Assembly (NCBI RefSeq): GCF_030064895.1
Contig: NZ_JASJEB010000001.1
Span: 62,001-126,000 of the forward strand
Reading direction: 5' to 3'
Source: Crocosphaera sp.
Lineage (GTDB): Bacteria > Cyanobacteriota > Cyanobacteriia > Cyanobacteriales > Microcystaceae
DNA length: 64,000 nucleotides
Both the position numbers and the translations under genes were made by a program. Below the pieces are notes generated by a model, which worked only from the letters and a program-made list of their open reading frames with translations, searched no databases and was not told where the DNA came from. Shown one piece after another: positions 8,485 through 17,761 of this stretch (position 1 is the first letter of the stretch; each line of letters begins with the position of its first letter).

Positions 8485-10086
8485 ATGCCTACTCATCGCT
8501 TAATTATATTAATAATTGGTTTAAGTGTAATTATCGGATTAATTATTTCCCTAACTACCTCTATTTACCGACTTTATATACAAATTTCTTTTACAGCACC
8601 CTTATTAGCTAATTTTCTCGTTTTTGTAATAATGGGATTATTAGGATTATTAATTTATGGCTTTATTTATTACTTTAATATCTTTTCTTCTAGTCCCTCT
8701 CGTGGTTATAAAAAAAGTCGTCCTCAGCTAAAATTACCCGAACAAAAAACAGAAGCAGCACAAGAAAATTTAAAAGCAATTCGTCGCCAACTAGAAACAA
8801 TTCAAGATAAAGTTGCACAAAAAGCTTTATTAAATCGTTCGCAAGAAATTACCGATAATTTACAAAGAGGTGAGTTGAAAGTTGTTATTTTTGGGACAGG
8901 TTCTGCGGGAAAAACATCCTTAGTTAATGCTTTATTCGGGGACATTGTTGGAGACGTAGAAGCAACTATGGGAACTACAAAAATAGGAGAAACTTATTGT
9001 TTAAAATTGAAGGGAATATCTAGGGAAATTTTAATCACAGATACCCCCGGTATTCTCGAAGCAGGAATAGAAGGAACCGAAAGAGAAACCTTAGCCAAAC
9101 AGTTAGCAACCGAAGCAGATTTATTATTATTTGTCGTCGATAATGATCTAAGACAATCTGAATATAATCCCCTAGAAATATTAGTAAATTTAGGTAAGCG
9201 ATCGCTCCTTGTTTTTAATAAAGTTGACCTCTATACAGAAGAAGAAGAAAACCAAATATTAGAACAACTAAAAGAAAGAGTTAAATCAATTATTGCTGAA
9301 AAAGATGTCATTTCGTTATCAGCCAATCCCCAAAGTATTACCTCAGAAAACGGAGAAAAAGTTCAACCACTACCCAATATTACACCCCTAATAAAACGAC
9401 TAGCAGCTATATTGAGAGCAGAAGGAGAAGACTTAATTGCGGACAATATTTTATTACAATCTCAACGGTTAGGAGAAGAGGCAAGAAAACTGATTGATCG
9501 TCAGAGAAAACGACAAAGTGAGCAGGTAATTGATCGTTATCAGTGGATTAGTGCCGGAGTTATTGCAGTTACACCCTTACCCGTAGTAGATATGTTAGCA
9601 ACCGCCGCAGTTAATGCACAAATGGTAATGGAAATAGGGAAAGTTTATGGTTGCGAAATTAATAGCGATCGCGGTAAAGAATTAGCTTTATCTTTAGGGA
9701 AAACTTTAGTAAGTTTAGGAGTAGTAAAAGGTGCAGTTGATCTGTTAGGAAAAGTCCTACAATTAAACATAGCAACCTATTTAGTAGGAAAAGTCATTCA
9801 AGGAGTAACTGCTGCTTATTTAACCCGTATTGCTGGTAAAAGTTTTATGGAATATTTCCGTCAAGATCAAGACTGGGGAGATGGAGGGATCACAGAAGTA
9901 GTGCAAAGACAGTTTCAACTGAGTCGCAAAGATGAATTTCTCAAAGCTTTTGTTCAAGATGCTATCACCAAAGTAGTGCAACCCTTATCAGATGGTTGGG
10001 AAGAAGACAGAGAAAATATCGAACCCATTAAACAACCCCCTCTACAACAAAAAGCTGTGTTAGAAGAAGAAGAGGATGATTGGTAA
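8485..10086 (+). CDS. Membrane-associated GTPase with DUF697 domain
   Basis: 533 aa. Two hydrophobic segments (about residues 5-25 and 40-63) precede a coiled linker. A full small-GTPase domain follows: G1 GTGSAGKTS at 137-145, G3 DTPG at 186-189, G4 NKVD at 245-248 and a G5-like LSAN. The C-terminal half (about 345-500; ISAGVIAVTPLPVVDMLATAAVNAQMVMEIG) is the DUF697 domain, likely membrane-interacting. Such proteins resemble Era/YcjF-type GTPases, and in cyanobacteria they are common but unassigned. The ATG follows a repeat-rich leader; no operon partner is evident. Confidence 0.85.
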   Translation: MPTHRLIILIIGLSVIIGLIISLTTSIYRLYIQISFTAPLLANFLVFVIMGLLGLLIYGFIYYFNIFSSSPSRGYKKSRPQLKLPEQKTEAAQENLKAIRRQLETIQDKVAQKALLNRSQEITDNLQRGELKVVIFGTGSAGKTSLVNALFGDIVGDVEATMGTTKIGETYCLKLKGISREILITDTPGILEAGIEGTERETLAKQLATEADLLLFVVDNDLRQSEYNPLEILVNLGKRSLLVFNKVDLYTEEEENQILEQLKERVKSIIAEKDVISLSANPQSITSENGEKVQPLPNITPLIKRLAAILRAEGEDLIADNILLQSQRLGEEARKLIDRQRKRQSEQVIDRYQWISAGVIAVTPLPVVDMLATAAVNAQMVMEIGKVYGCEINSDRGKELALSLGKTLVSLGVVKGAVDLLGKVLQLNIATYLVGKVIQGVTAAYLTRIAGKSFMEYFRQDQDWGDGGITEVVQRQFQLSRKDEFLKAFVQDAITKVVQPLSDGWEEDRENIEPIKQPPLQQKAVLEEEEDDW

Positions 10087-10238
10087 ACTACTCTCAGCGA
10101 TCGGTGATCAGTGATCAGTTTTTTTAGTCACCCCTTAACCCTCAACTCCTTAAAATTAACCTTGCTGAGTTACATTTAATCTAAATTTGATATAAGATCA
10201 ATGGATAGACCTATAATTTATCGGGAAAATTGTTCATT

Positions 10239-10541
10239 ATGTATATTGCATTAAACACTCTCTATTGGTTTTTTACCATCTATTACGTACTAATCATTGT
10301 TCGTGTTCTCTTGTCATGGTTTCGAGGCCAGGAGTGGTCCTATAACATTATATCTTTTTTAAGTCCCATTACTGACCCTTACCTTGACATTTTTCGTTCC
10401 TTTATACCCCCATTAGGTAGTATCGACATATCTGCTATTTTAGCTATTTTTCTTTTACAATTTCTGGCAGATCGAGCCAAAGTCCTTGCTGTTTCTGCTG
10501 CTATTAGCAGTGGATTCCATTTTGGTATGACAGGATTCTAA
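10239..10541 (+). CDS. YggT/Ycf19 family membrane protein
   Basis: About 100 aa from the ATG at 10239; an upstream TTG at 10230 would add three residues but is less likely. Two hydrophobic segments (residues about 2-25 and 65-88) flank SWFRGQEWSYNIISFLSPITDPYLD, and the pattern PITDPYLDIFRSFIPPLG...DISAI is diagnostic of YggT/Ycf19. The family is implicated in membrane organisation, cell division and thylakoid or chloroplast biogenesis. It is monocistronic and followed by a hairpin shared with the convergent gene. Confidence 0.9.
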   Translation: MYIALNTLYWFFTIYYVLIIVRVLLSWFRGQEWSYNIISFLSPITDPYLDIFRSFIPPLGSIDISAILAIFLLQFLADRAKVLAVSAAISSGFHFGMTGF

Positions 10542-10554
10542 AATATCAGAAAAT

Positions 10555-10580
10555 ACCCCATCAGTAATTATTGATGGGGT
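10555..10580. terminator. Bidirectional hairpin between convergent genes
   Basis: ACCCCATCA at 10555-10563 pairs with TGATGGGGT at 10572-10580 around an 8-nt loop. It lies between the YggT gene and the convergent secreted-protein gene and can serve both strands. Confidence 0.7.
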
Positions 10581-10590
10581 CTTGAACTAT

Positions 10591-11040
10591 TTAGAAGATA
10601 GGTGTTACTTTTGTGGTAAACCCAGAAGCTTTAAACTTCTTCAATTTTAAGGGAGTTGGTTGATTAGCTGGAACCGTAATTCTTATTTCAAAATCGCTCA
10701 CTCCTGGGGGTACTTCTGCAATAGAACCCACACGATTTCTGTTTTGTAAAGCAGGCTCGTTATTAGCATCTAAAATGCGCCCAAAAACATCAGCATCATA
10801 AAGAGTTTTACCTGATGTATTTTTAGCTTTTCCTGTTATAATATAACAAGCAGCAGGAAGACTAGAACCCCCACTGGTAACATTTCCTTCTGCTAATTCT
10901 GCGGGACAATCTTTATAAGAGACATCCAATAGTTTAATATTAGTTAAAGCCAATGCTGGTGAACTCCATAAGCTGCTAAATAGGGAGAATACACACCCCA
11001 TTATTATAGCGATCGCATAATTTTTTATAGACTGTAACAT
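10591..11040 (-). CDS. Secreted protein with FxLYD-like domain
   Basis: 149 aa. The N-terminus (residues 1-31, ending SSPALA) is a clear Sec signal peptide with a cleavage site about residue 31. The mature part has a beta-sandwich pattern (YIITGKAKNTSGKTLYDADVFGRILDANNE), where GxxxNxSxKxLxDAxVxxxxxD is what FxLYD-type domains show. Two cysteines (in KDCPAEL and AACYI) could form a disulfide. It is predicted to be extracytoplasmic, of unknown function. A second HIP1-type GCGATCGC lies in its signal peptide region. Confidence 0.6.
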   Translation of the reverse strand: MLQSIKNYAIAIIMGCVFSLFSSLWSSPALALTNIKLLDVSYKDCPAELAEGNVTSGGSSLPAACYIITGKAKNTSGKTLYDADVFGRILDANNEPALQNRNRVGSIAEVPPGVSDFEIRITVPANQPTPLKLKKFKASGFTTKVTPIF

Positions 11041-11130
11041 TAATCATTTCCTCAAGTTTTAGTTTGAAGGTAATTTAGCTTTCTTAATTATAATAACAAG
11101 ATAAGTCGTCTCAACCTCTAAAATTTTTTC

Positions 11131-11435
11131 ATGTTTCGGCGTTTTATTCAATGTTTGCCTATTCTTCTAGCTGTCTCCTTATTAACTCTTTCTATTGTCA
11201 CTATTAGCAATCATTTTGAGTCCCATAATCCTGTTAATATTTTACACTATTTAAGTAACCTGACAACAACTCGTAAAGTTGGTGTAATTGCTTTGACAAG
11301 TTTAGGGTATTTAATCATGACAGGTTATGATTTTTGGGGGTTTTATTATATCAATCAATGGCACATAATTAAAAATAATTTTTGTTTGTTTTATAGGGTT
11401 TTTAGCTGATTCATAAGCATTAATCCATTGAGATA
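11131..11435 (+). pseudogene. Decayed N-terminal fragment of an MprF-like membrane protein
   Basis: The open frame 11131-11409 gives 92 aa with a signal-anchor-like start and the stretch LGYLIMTGYDFWGFYYINQ. This matches the conserved NYLxLTGYDxLALRYI block of the flippase part of MprF-like (lysylphosphatidylglycerol) proteins. Full members have hundreds of residues more. Past that block the similarity continues only by changing frame (IIFVCFIGFLADS around 11368-11415) before stops accumulate. It is therefore a remnant, probably untranslated in function. The family assignment rests on one motif block. Confidence 0.5.
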
Positions 11436-11554
11436 ATAATCCTAATCCTAGAGTTTTGAAGTGGTTACTATTGCGCAACAGTTATATCTGGTGATCATTT
11501 TTACCTATGATTCAAGATATAATTTGAGAATACATGGATTTCAAAGGGTAACCG

Positions 11555-11992
11555 ATGAATCAAATATCTACTAAAATCGATCAAAATGAATCATTAACTT
11601 ATGAAGAAGACTTTTATGAGTGGACGATTGAACAATCTCAAGCATTACGTGATCGCCAGTTAAAATTATTAGATTGGGATAACTTAATAGAGGAGATAGA
11701 AGCATTGGGTAGAGAACAACTCCACGCAGTAGAAAGTTATCTAAAGCAGTTAATTGCCCATCGTTTTAAACTAGAATATGTCAATGATGAATATTGTCGT
11801 CGAGGATGGCAAAAAGAAATTAATACATTTAAAGATGGAATTGATGATCGTTTAACTAATTCATTGAGACGCAAAATTAATCTCGAAAAAGTTTATCAAC
11901 GAGCAAAAAGAGACCTATTAATAGATTATCCAGAACTTAAAACAAAGCTACCAGAAACATCACCATATTCTTTAGATGAATGGCTCCAATGA
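11555..11992 (+). CDS. DUF29 family protein
   Basis: 145 aa. The N-terminal YEEDFYEWTIEQSQALRDRQ and the LDWDNLIEEIEALGREQLHAVESYLKQLIAHRFKLEY block are characteristic of DUF29, a helical family very abundant in cyanobacteria and without assigned function. Its length is normal for the family. It stands alone, with a small palindrome just downstream. Confidence 0.9.
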   Translation: MNQISTKIDQNESLTYEEDFYEWTIEQSQALRDRQLKLLDWDNLIEEIEALGREQLHAVESYLKQLIAHRFKLEYVNDEYCRRGWQKEINTFKDGIDDRLTNSLRRKINLEKVYQRAKRDLLIDYPELKTKLPETSPYSLDEWLQ

Positions 11993-12015
11993 CATCCCGA
12001 CAAGTATGTATTTGT

Positions 12016-12039
12016 AGGGACATAATAGGATTATGTCCT
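12016..12039. repeat. Small palindromic repeat
   Basis: AGGGACATAA is mirrored by TTATGTCCT. It is the same family as the palindrome at 167-190 and lies between the convergent DUF29 and trpD genes. Confidence 0.55.
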
Positions 12040-12079
12040 GATATATTCTCAATGACAACTAATTTTTGTACTGCTATAT

Positions 12080-13126
12080 TTATGCTAAAAACTGGACTAA
12101 AGAAGTCAACTTATCCCAAGCAGCCCCACTTTTAAGGATATCTTGAGCCATTTCTACTGCTTGTTGATGAGCGCACCAAGGAACAACATCACCCACCTGT
12201 AAAGCTAAAGCAGCATTAACGGCCACCGCATCCCGTTGTGCAGAAGTACCTTTTCCCTGTAAAACATCCGTCAAAATAGTCGCATTTTCCTGCACATTTC
12301 CCCCTTTTAAAGCAGTTAAAGGTGCAACAGTTAAACCCAAACTTTGAGGGTTGATTTCCCCTAAACTCACCTCACCGTCTTTTAAAAATGCCACATCAGT
12401 AACGTCTCCTAAACCTGCTTCGTCTAGGGTTTCCCTACCATGTAAAACCATTCCTTGAGCAATACCTAATTGATTTAAAGCTTCCGCCATAGGACGAATA
12501 AACTGAGGATGATAAACCCCAATAATTTGACCTGTAGGACGTAAAGGGTTAACCAAAGGCCCCAATAAATTAAAAATAGTGCGAACTTTGAGAGTTTTCC
12601 GCAATGGTGCAACGTGCTTCATAGCAGGGTGCCAACCTGGGGCAAATAAGAAAGTAATACCCACTTTTTCTAATGCTTCGGCCACCTTTTCGGGTGTAGC
12701 TGCTAGTTTAACCCCTAAATATTCTAAAACATCAGCAGAACCGACTTTACTGGAAGCCGAACGGTTGCCATGTTTAGCCACTTTTACCCCGGCGGCCGCA
12801 GCAACAAAAGCTACCGCCGTCGAAATATTAAAAGTTGATGCCCCATCCCCTCCGGTACCACAAGTATCAATCACAGGAACATTATGAACTATTGCCGTTT
12901 CTTGGAGAGACTGTTGTTGCAACACTCGGGCCATTCCTGCAAGTTCATCCCCTGAAACCCCTTTGCCTTGAAGCGTCACTAAAATAGCCCCTGATAACAC
13001 AGGGGGAATAGTCTCATTTAACCATCCTTGCATCAGTTGGCCTGCTTGAGTCTGAGAAAGGGACTCACCATCAAGGAGTTGTTGTAGTAAACTTTGGGTA
13101 AATTCTAAAGAATCTTGAGTAATCAT
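12080..13126 (-). CDS. trpD: Anthranilate phosphoribosyltransferase
   Basis: 348 aa from the ATG at 13126. An upstream start at 13162 would add 12 residues encoded by a short GATAACTG-type intergenic repeat, so it is rejected. The enzyme joins anthranilate to PRPP in tryptophan synthesis. The PRPP-binding motif [17 protein letters not shown], the [18 protein letters not shown] block and the LLGPLVNP block are intact. No other trp gene is adjacent, which is usual in cyanobacteria. Confidence 0.96.
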   Translation of the reverse strand: MITQDSLEFTQSLLQQLLDGESLSQTQAGQLMQGWLNETIPPVLSGAILVTLQGKGVSGDELAGMARVLQQQSLQETAIVHNVPVIDTCGTGGDGASTFNISTAVAFVAAAAGVKVAKHGNRSASSKVGSADVLEYLGVKLAATPEKVAEALEKVGITFLFAPGWHPAMKHVAPLRKTLKVRTIFNLLGPLVNPLRPTGQIIGVYHPQFIRPMAEALNQLGIAQGMVLHGRETLDEAGLGDVTDVAFLKDGEVSLGEINPQSLGLTVAPLTALKGGNVQENATILTDVLQGKGTSAQRDAVAVNAALALQVGDVVPWCAHQQAVEMAQDILKSGAAWDKLTSLVQFLA

Positions 13127-13213
13127 TATTGATAACTGGTAACTGATAACTGAATTTGACAATATTAGCGAACTAAATGGGAATACTAAGCATAGAGAGT
13201 CAATATTGATCCT

Positions 13214-13489
13214 ATGACATCAGCGCAAAAGTCCCGAAGAAGTATTGCAGTCACAGAGACTGGCAAACGCAAACTTAGAGAAGCCCAAAACCGAAGCGGT
13301 GGTAAACGTATTACCTATGAAAACATCGAGGAAACCCTAAATTGTCGGGTATCTCGTAGCACGATTGAACGATTTTTTCGCGGTAAAGCCGTGGACATTG
13401 ACAATGCCATTAGCATTGTAGAAGTGTTGGGCTTAGACATGGAAGAAGTGGTTGATATTGCCATTTACGACAAAATTAGGCTAAGGTAG
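13214..13489 (+). CDS. Small HTH-like protein
   Basis: 91 aa, basic N-terminus. The stretch [42 protein letters not shown] looks like a Cro/XRE-type helix-turn-helix with its typical pattern of recognition helix followed by a regulation-by-index segment ([12 protein letters not shown]). It is divergent from trpD, about 90 bp apart, so it could control itself or trpD (inference). Its last 9 nt overlap the convergent menB. Confidence 0.65.
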   Translation: MTSAQKSRRSIAVTETGKRKLREAQNRSGGKRITYENIEETLNCRVSRSTIERFFRGKAVDIDNAISIVEVLGLDMEEVVDIAIYDKIRLR

Positions 13490-14314
13490 CCAGGGATATT
13501 GCCGAAAATCAGGGGGACGCTTCTCTAAAAAGGCTTGTTTCCCTTCTGCTCCTTCTTCTGTCATATAGTAGAGTAATGTGGCATTCCCGGCCAACTCTTG
13601 TAAACCCGCTTGTCCGTCGCAGTCGGCATTAAAAGCAGCTTTGAGACAACGAATGGCGATAGGACTCTTCGCTAATATTTCTGTTGCCCATTGCACCCCT
13701 TCTGTTTCCAATTTTTCCACAGGAACCACACAATTAACTAAACCCATATCTAAAGCCTGTTCTGCGTTATATTGACGACAGAGAAACCAGATTTCTCTAG
13801 CTTTTTTCTGCCCCACAATACGGGCTAAATAACTCGCCCCAAAACCACCGTCAAAACTACCCACTTTTGGACCAGTTTGCCCAAAAACAGCATTATCAGC
13901 AGCGATGGTAAGATCACAAATTAAATGTAAAACATGACCCCCACCGATGGCATAACCGGCTACTAAGGCAATGACTATTTTAGGGAGGGATCGGATCAAT
14001 CGTTGTAAGTCTAGCACATTTAAACGAGGAACCCCTGCATCATCGACATAACCGGCGTGGCCACGTACACTTTGGTCTCCCCCAGAACAAAAGGCGTATT
14101 TTCCATCGGTATGAGGTCCGGCCCCAGTTAGTAAGATGACCCCAATGGTACTATCTTCTCTAGCATCGCAAAAGGCATCGTATAATTCAAAGACGGTTTT
14201 GGGGCGAAAAGCGTTGCGTTTATGGGGACGGTTAATGGTTATTTTGGCTATACCATCCGCTTTATGATACAAGATATCTTCGTAAGTTTTGACAATTTGC
14301 CAGGTTATTTCCAT
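13481..14314 (-). CDS. menB: 1,4-dihydroxy-2-naphthoyl-CoA synthase
   Basis: 277 aa crotonase-fold enzyme that closes the naphthoate ring in phylloquinone (photosystem I quinone) synthesis. The MenB features are present: [17 protein letters not shown], the oxyanion region [16 protein letters not shown], and the C-terminal [24 protein letters not shown] tail, which is typical of MenB rather than other crotonases. The gene ends 9 nt inside the convergent HTH gene. Confidence 0.95.
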   Translation of the reverse strand: MEITWQIVKTYEDILYHKADGIAKITINRPHKRNAFRPKTVFELYDAFCDAREDSTIGVILLTGAGPHTDGKYAFCSGGDQSVRGHAGYVDDAGVPRLNVLDLQRLIRSLPKIVIALVAGYAIGGGHVLHLICDLTIAADNAVFGQTGPKVGSFDGGFGASYLARIVGQKKAREIWFLCRQYNAEQALDMGLVNCVVPVEKLETEGVQWATEILAKSPIAIRCLKAAFNADCDGQAGLQELAGNATLLYYMTEEGAEGKQAFLEKRPPDFRQYPWLP

Positions 14315-14517
14315 CAGCTAAGAAAAAATAAGCTTCAACCCTCTATTAAACCATGATTTAAGTTATAAAATTGGGAATGAAATTAAGATAATTTGTCAAT
14401 CAAAATTTACAAAAATTAAATAAGAATATCAACCTAATGAATACTTAAATTATAAAAAAACTATTAAGAAATGGTATCCTCGATATTATACCTCTAACAA
14501 AACTAGATATATTAATA

Positions 14518-15489
14518 ATGACAAGAAAAATCAGCGAACAAAACCTAAAGCTTACTCAAGCAGCACAACTGACTAAACAAGCATCAATATTATACCAACA
14601 AGGCAACTATTCAAAAGCTATACTCAAGACAAAAGAAGCATTAGAAATAAGAAAAACTATTTTAGGAAATGAGCATATAAAGGTGGCAGTTACCCTTAAT
14701 AATCTAGCCACATTATATAATGCTCAAGGGAACTATTCTGAAGTAGAACTACTTCTAAAACAAGCAATTAAACTTTATCAAAAAAACCTGGGAGAAGAAC
14801 ATCCTTCTGTAGCAACTGGACTTAACAATTTAGCTCTTTTATACAATGCTCAAGGAAAATATTCTCAAGCAGAATTCGGGTTTAAACAAGCACTTGAAAT
14901 CACAAAAAAAAGCCAGGGAGAAGAGCATATAGATGTAGCAACTGCACTCAATAATTTGGCTCTTTTATATAATGCTCAAAAAAGATATACTCAAGCAGAA
15001 CCTCTTTTGAAACAGTCACTTGAAATCAGAAAAAAGTTACAAGGAGAAGGGGATATAGAGGTGGCGACTGCACTCAACAATTTAGGATTTTTATATAATT
15101 ATCAACGCCGATATTCAGAAGCAGAATGTCTTTTTAAAGAGGCACTTGAATTTAGCAAAAAACTACTAGGAGAAGAAAATCATTATGTAGCAGGTAGCCT
15201 CAATAATCTAGGAACATTATATAATGAACAAAAACGATATTCAGAAGCAGAAACCTTTTTGCAACAGGCACTTATGATTTATAAAAAAATACTAGGAGAA
15301 AATCATCCCTATCTTATACAAACCTTTTCTAATTTAGCAACATTATACAATAACCAAGATAAATATGCTCAAGCAGAAATTTTTTATGAACAAGCAATTA
15401 AACTCAGTAAAGAACTATTAGGAGAAAATCATCCAAATACAAAAACAATTATGCAACATTATCTATCAATGAAATATCGGATGAGTTAA
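14518..15489 (+). CDS. Kinesin-light-chain-type TPR protein
   Basis: 323 aa made almost entirely of about seven 42-residue TPRs of the kinesin-light-chain type (ALNNLALLYNAQGKYSQAE, with ...LGEEHPSVAT linkers). These form a superhelical protein-binding scaffold. There is no catalytic or membrane segment. It stands alone after a 200-bp AT-rich spacer. Partners are not evident from the context. Confidence 0.85.
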   Translation: MTRKISEQNLKLTQAAQLTKQASILYQQGNYSKAILKTKEALEIRKTILGNEHIKVAVTLNNLATLYNAQGNYSEVELLLKQAIKLYQKNLGEEHPSVATGLNNLALLYNAQGKYSQAEFGFKQALEITKKSQGEEHIDVATALNNLALLYNAQKRYTQAEPLLKQSLEIRKKLQGEGDIEVATALNNLGFLYNYQRRYSEAECLFKEALEFSKKLLGEENHYVAGSLNNLGTLYNEQKRYSEAETFLQQALMIYKKILGENHPYLIQTFSNLATLYNNQDKYAQAEIFYEQAIKLSKELLGENHPNTKTIMQHYLSMKYRMS

Positions 15490-15708
15490 ATTATTAATAA
15501 TAATTTTGTTCGGCTAGCCTTAATAATCTAGCCACATTATATTCGTCGAGTTGTATTGTTCTTTGAGGTTGTTGAGTAAAACTGCAAATTCTATTTCTCC
15601 CGTAGCATCCACTCCTACTAAGGCTTCATCGAGGACTAAAAGACAACGAACAATATGCACTATCTGATATTGATCTTCCTCGTCTCCATCCTACTTTTTT
15701 ATGAATAC
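15490..15708. other. Gene-remnant region between TPR gene and coaT
   Basis: At 15518-15542 the sequence repeats a piece of the TPR gene (CTTAATAATCTAGCCACATT, also at 14696). On the minus strand, 15700-15524 reads an uninterrupted 56-codon stretch (DGDEEDQYQIVHIVRCLLVL then DEALVGVDATGEIEFAVLLN) with normal protein-like composition but no good start. It is probably the tail of a gene displaced by rearrangement. The family was not recognised. Confidence 0.4.
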
Positions 15709-17658
15709 CTAGATTTGGGTTGTAATTTTTGACCCAAGCAATAAACGAAGACCACTTATAGTTACCAAAACTGTAGAGCCTTCATGCCCGATTACCCCTA
15801 AAGGCATATTAATATTACCTGTAAAGTTGGCTATCAATAAGAGGAGAATAAAAGACAGAGCAAAAGTTATGTTTTGTTTGATAATACGATTGGCACGACG
15901 ACCAAGGCTAATTGCCTGAGATATTTTTTCTAGGCGATCGCTCATCAAGATTACATCGGCAGTTTCTAAAGCGACATCATTCCCAGCACCACCCATAGCG
16001 ATACCTACTGTTGCCATAGCAAGTGCAGGGGCATCGTTAATACCATCTCCTACCATTGCTACATTTTGATATTTTCGCTGTAGCTGTCGAATAACTGTCA
16101 ATTTATCTTCTGGCAGAAGTTCGGCATGAACCATTTCTATGCCAAGGGATTCAGCAACACTATTAGCAGTAACTTGATTGTCCCCCGTTAGTAAAACTAT
16201 TTGTTCGATCCCCATTTCTTTTAATTCTTGAATCGATGCTACTGCTTCTAATCGAATAGTGTCAGCAACAGCAATCGAACCTATAACCTTTTCAGCTTCA
16301 ACCACCCAGACAACAGTTTTTCCCTGTTTTTCCAGCCGTTTATTTATCCGAAGGAATTCCGGGTTTAAATGAGACATTTCTTGACGAATAAAAGCCGCTT
16401 TTCCTACCTTAACTGTTTTTCCCCCTACTTCACCGACAATTCCTAAACCCGTTTTTGCTTGTACTTGACTGGCATTTTGCAATTGGAAGTTTTTCTGTAA
16501 AGCAGCTTGAGTAATTGCCTTGCCGATAGGATGTTCTGAATGAGATTCTAAGGCCGCAGCTAACTTTAAAACCCGATCGCTCTTTTCTCCTACTACTGAA
16601 ACAATCTCTGCCACCTCTAATTTTCCCGTAGTTAGAGTACCAGTTTTATCAAAGGCGATCGCTTTTATTTTGCCAATTTTCTCTAATTGTCCTCCATTCT
16701 TAAAGAGAATTCCCGCTCTAGCACCACGAGCAATTCCTGATAGCAGAGTAGGCATAATTGCAGCCATCAAAGCGCAGGGAGAAGCGACAACTAAAAATAT
16801 TAAGGCTCGATAAATTGTTGTTTCCCAGTCCCAACTTAATAAAAACGGTGGTAAAATTGCCAACAATAACCCGACTAACACGATAACTCGTGCATAGCTT
16901 CGCTCGAATCGTTCAATAAACTGCTGAGACGGGGGAGCTTCAGTTTGTGCTTTTTCTACTAACCGAATCACTCTTTGAATAAGACTGTTTTCAGGTGGTC
17001 GAGCTACTTTTACTTTCAAAGCTCCATTACCGTTAAGGGTACCAGCAAAGACTTCATCTCCAACCTGCTTATCTACAGGAATAGACTCTCCAGTAATTGA
17101 TGCTTGGTTAACATTCGTCCAACCTTCTATAATAATTCCATCAACAGGAATCAATTCTCCTGGTCTAACTAATACTAAATCTCCTATTTGTAATTTGGTG
17201 ATCGCAATTTCTTGTTGTCGTTCCTCGTCGATGACTATGGCCGTATTTGGTGCAGTTGCCATTAACGAACTTATATTTCGCTCCGTACGCTCCATGGCAA
17301 TAGTTTCTAAAGCACCGCTAACTGCAAAAATCAGAATCAACACTCCCCCATCAATTATTAAATAATAGTCTTGTTGCCATAATCCTAAAATAGCTGCCCC
17401 TAAAGCAGCCACGATCATGAGCAAATCCACATCTAACTCTCGTTCTTTAAATAGAGTCGTTAATCCGTCTTTTGTGCTTTCATAACCGCCAATTACGTAA
17501 CCGATGGGAAAAATTAACAAAGCAAGACCAATCCAACCCAGATGAAGACTTAACCAACCCAAAAAGATGAGAATTGCACAAGCAGCAGCAGCAAAAGTGT
17601 CTGGATACTTCTGTAAAAGTTGATAGAAAGAGAAGTTAGATAGATATCTTGGAGTCAT
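15709..17658 (-). CDS. coaT: Cobalt-exporting P1B-type ATPase (CoaT-like)
   Basis: 649 aa heavy-metal P-type ATPase. TGES is at 189-192, the metal-site motif is SPC (293-295) rather than CPC, the phosphorylated Asp is D337 in DKTGT, and HEGST lies in the last membrane helix. SPC plus HEGxT defines the P1B-4 group that exports Co(II) and sometimes Zn(II) or Cd(II). There is no N-terminal metal-binding domain. Its length is close to Synechocystis CoaT (from memory, about 640 aa). It is divergent from a CoaR-like regulator across a 103-bp spacer with a MerR-type operator, which strongly supports cobalt as the effector. Confidence 0.92.
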   Translation of the reverse strand: MTPRYLSNFSFYQLLQKYPDTFAAAACAILIFLGWLSLHLGWIGLALLIFPIGYVIGGYESTKDGLTTLFKERELDVDLLMIVAALGAAILGLWQQDYYLIIDGGVLILIFAVSGALETIAMERTERNISSLMATAPNTAIVIDEERQQEIAITKLQIGDLVLVRPGELIPVDGIIIEGWTNVNQASITGESIPVDKQVGDEVFAGTLNGNGALKVKVARPPENSLIQRVIRLVEKAQTEAPPSQQFIERFERSYARVIVLVGLLLAILPPFLLSWDWETTIYRALIFLVVASPCALMAAIMPTLLSGIARGARAGILFKNGGQLEKIGKIKAIAFDKTGTLTTGKLEVAEIVSVVGEKSDRVLKLAAALESHSEHPIGKAITQAALQKNFQLQNASQVQAKTGLGIVGEVGGKTVKVGKAAFIRQEMSHLNPEFLRINKRLEKQGKTVVWVVEAEKVIGSIAVADTIRLEAVASIQELKEMGIEQIVLLTGDNQVTANSVAESLGIEMVHAELLPEDKLTVIRQLQRKYQNVAMVGDGINDAPALAMATVGIAMGGAGNDVALETADVILMSDRLEKISQAISLGRRANRIIKQNITFALSFILLLLIANFTGNINMPLGVIGHEGSTVLVTISGLRLLLGSKITTQI

Positions 17659-17685
17659 GGACTGAGAAAATCTGATTACTCTTTC

Positions 17686-17718
17686 AAGATAAACCTTGAC
17701 ATTAATGTTAAAGTCAAG
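17686..17718 (-). promoter_or_regulatory. coaT promoter and CoaR operator
   Basis: On the coaT strand a -35 box TTGACT (17717-17712) and a -10 box TATCTT (17691-17686) are separated by exactly 20 bp. Such overlong spacing is typical of MerR-family activated promoters. The spacer contains half of the inverted repeat CTTGAC-N12-GTCAAG (17695-17718). The coaT ATG lies 27 nt below the -10 box. Confidence 0.8.
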
Positions 17719-17761
17719 ACAATAAATGGCACTTTGCCAAAAACATCAATAATTGCCTTAA

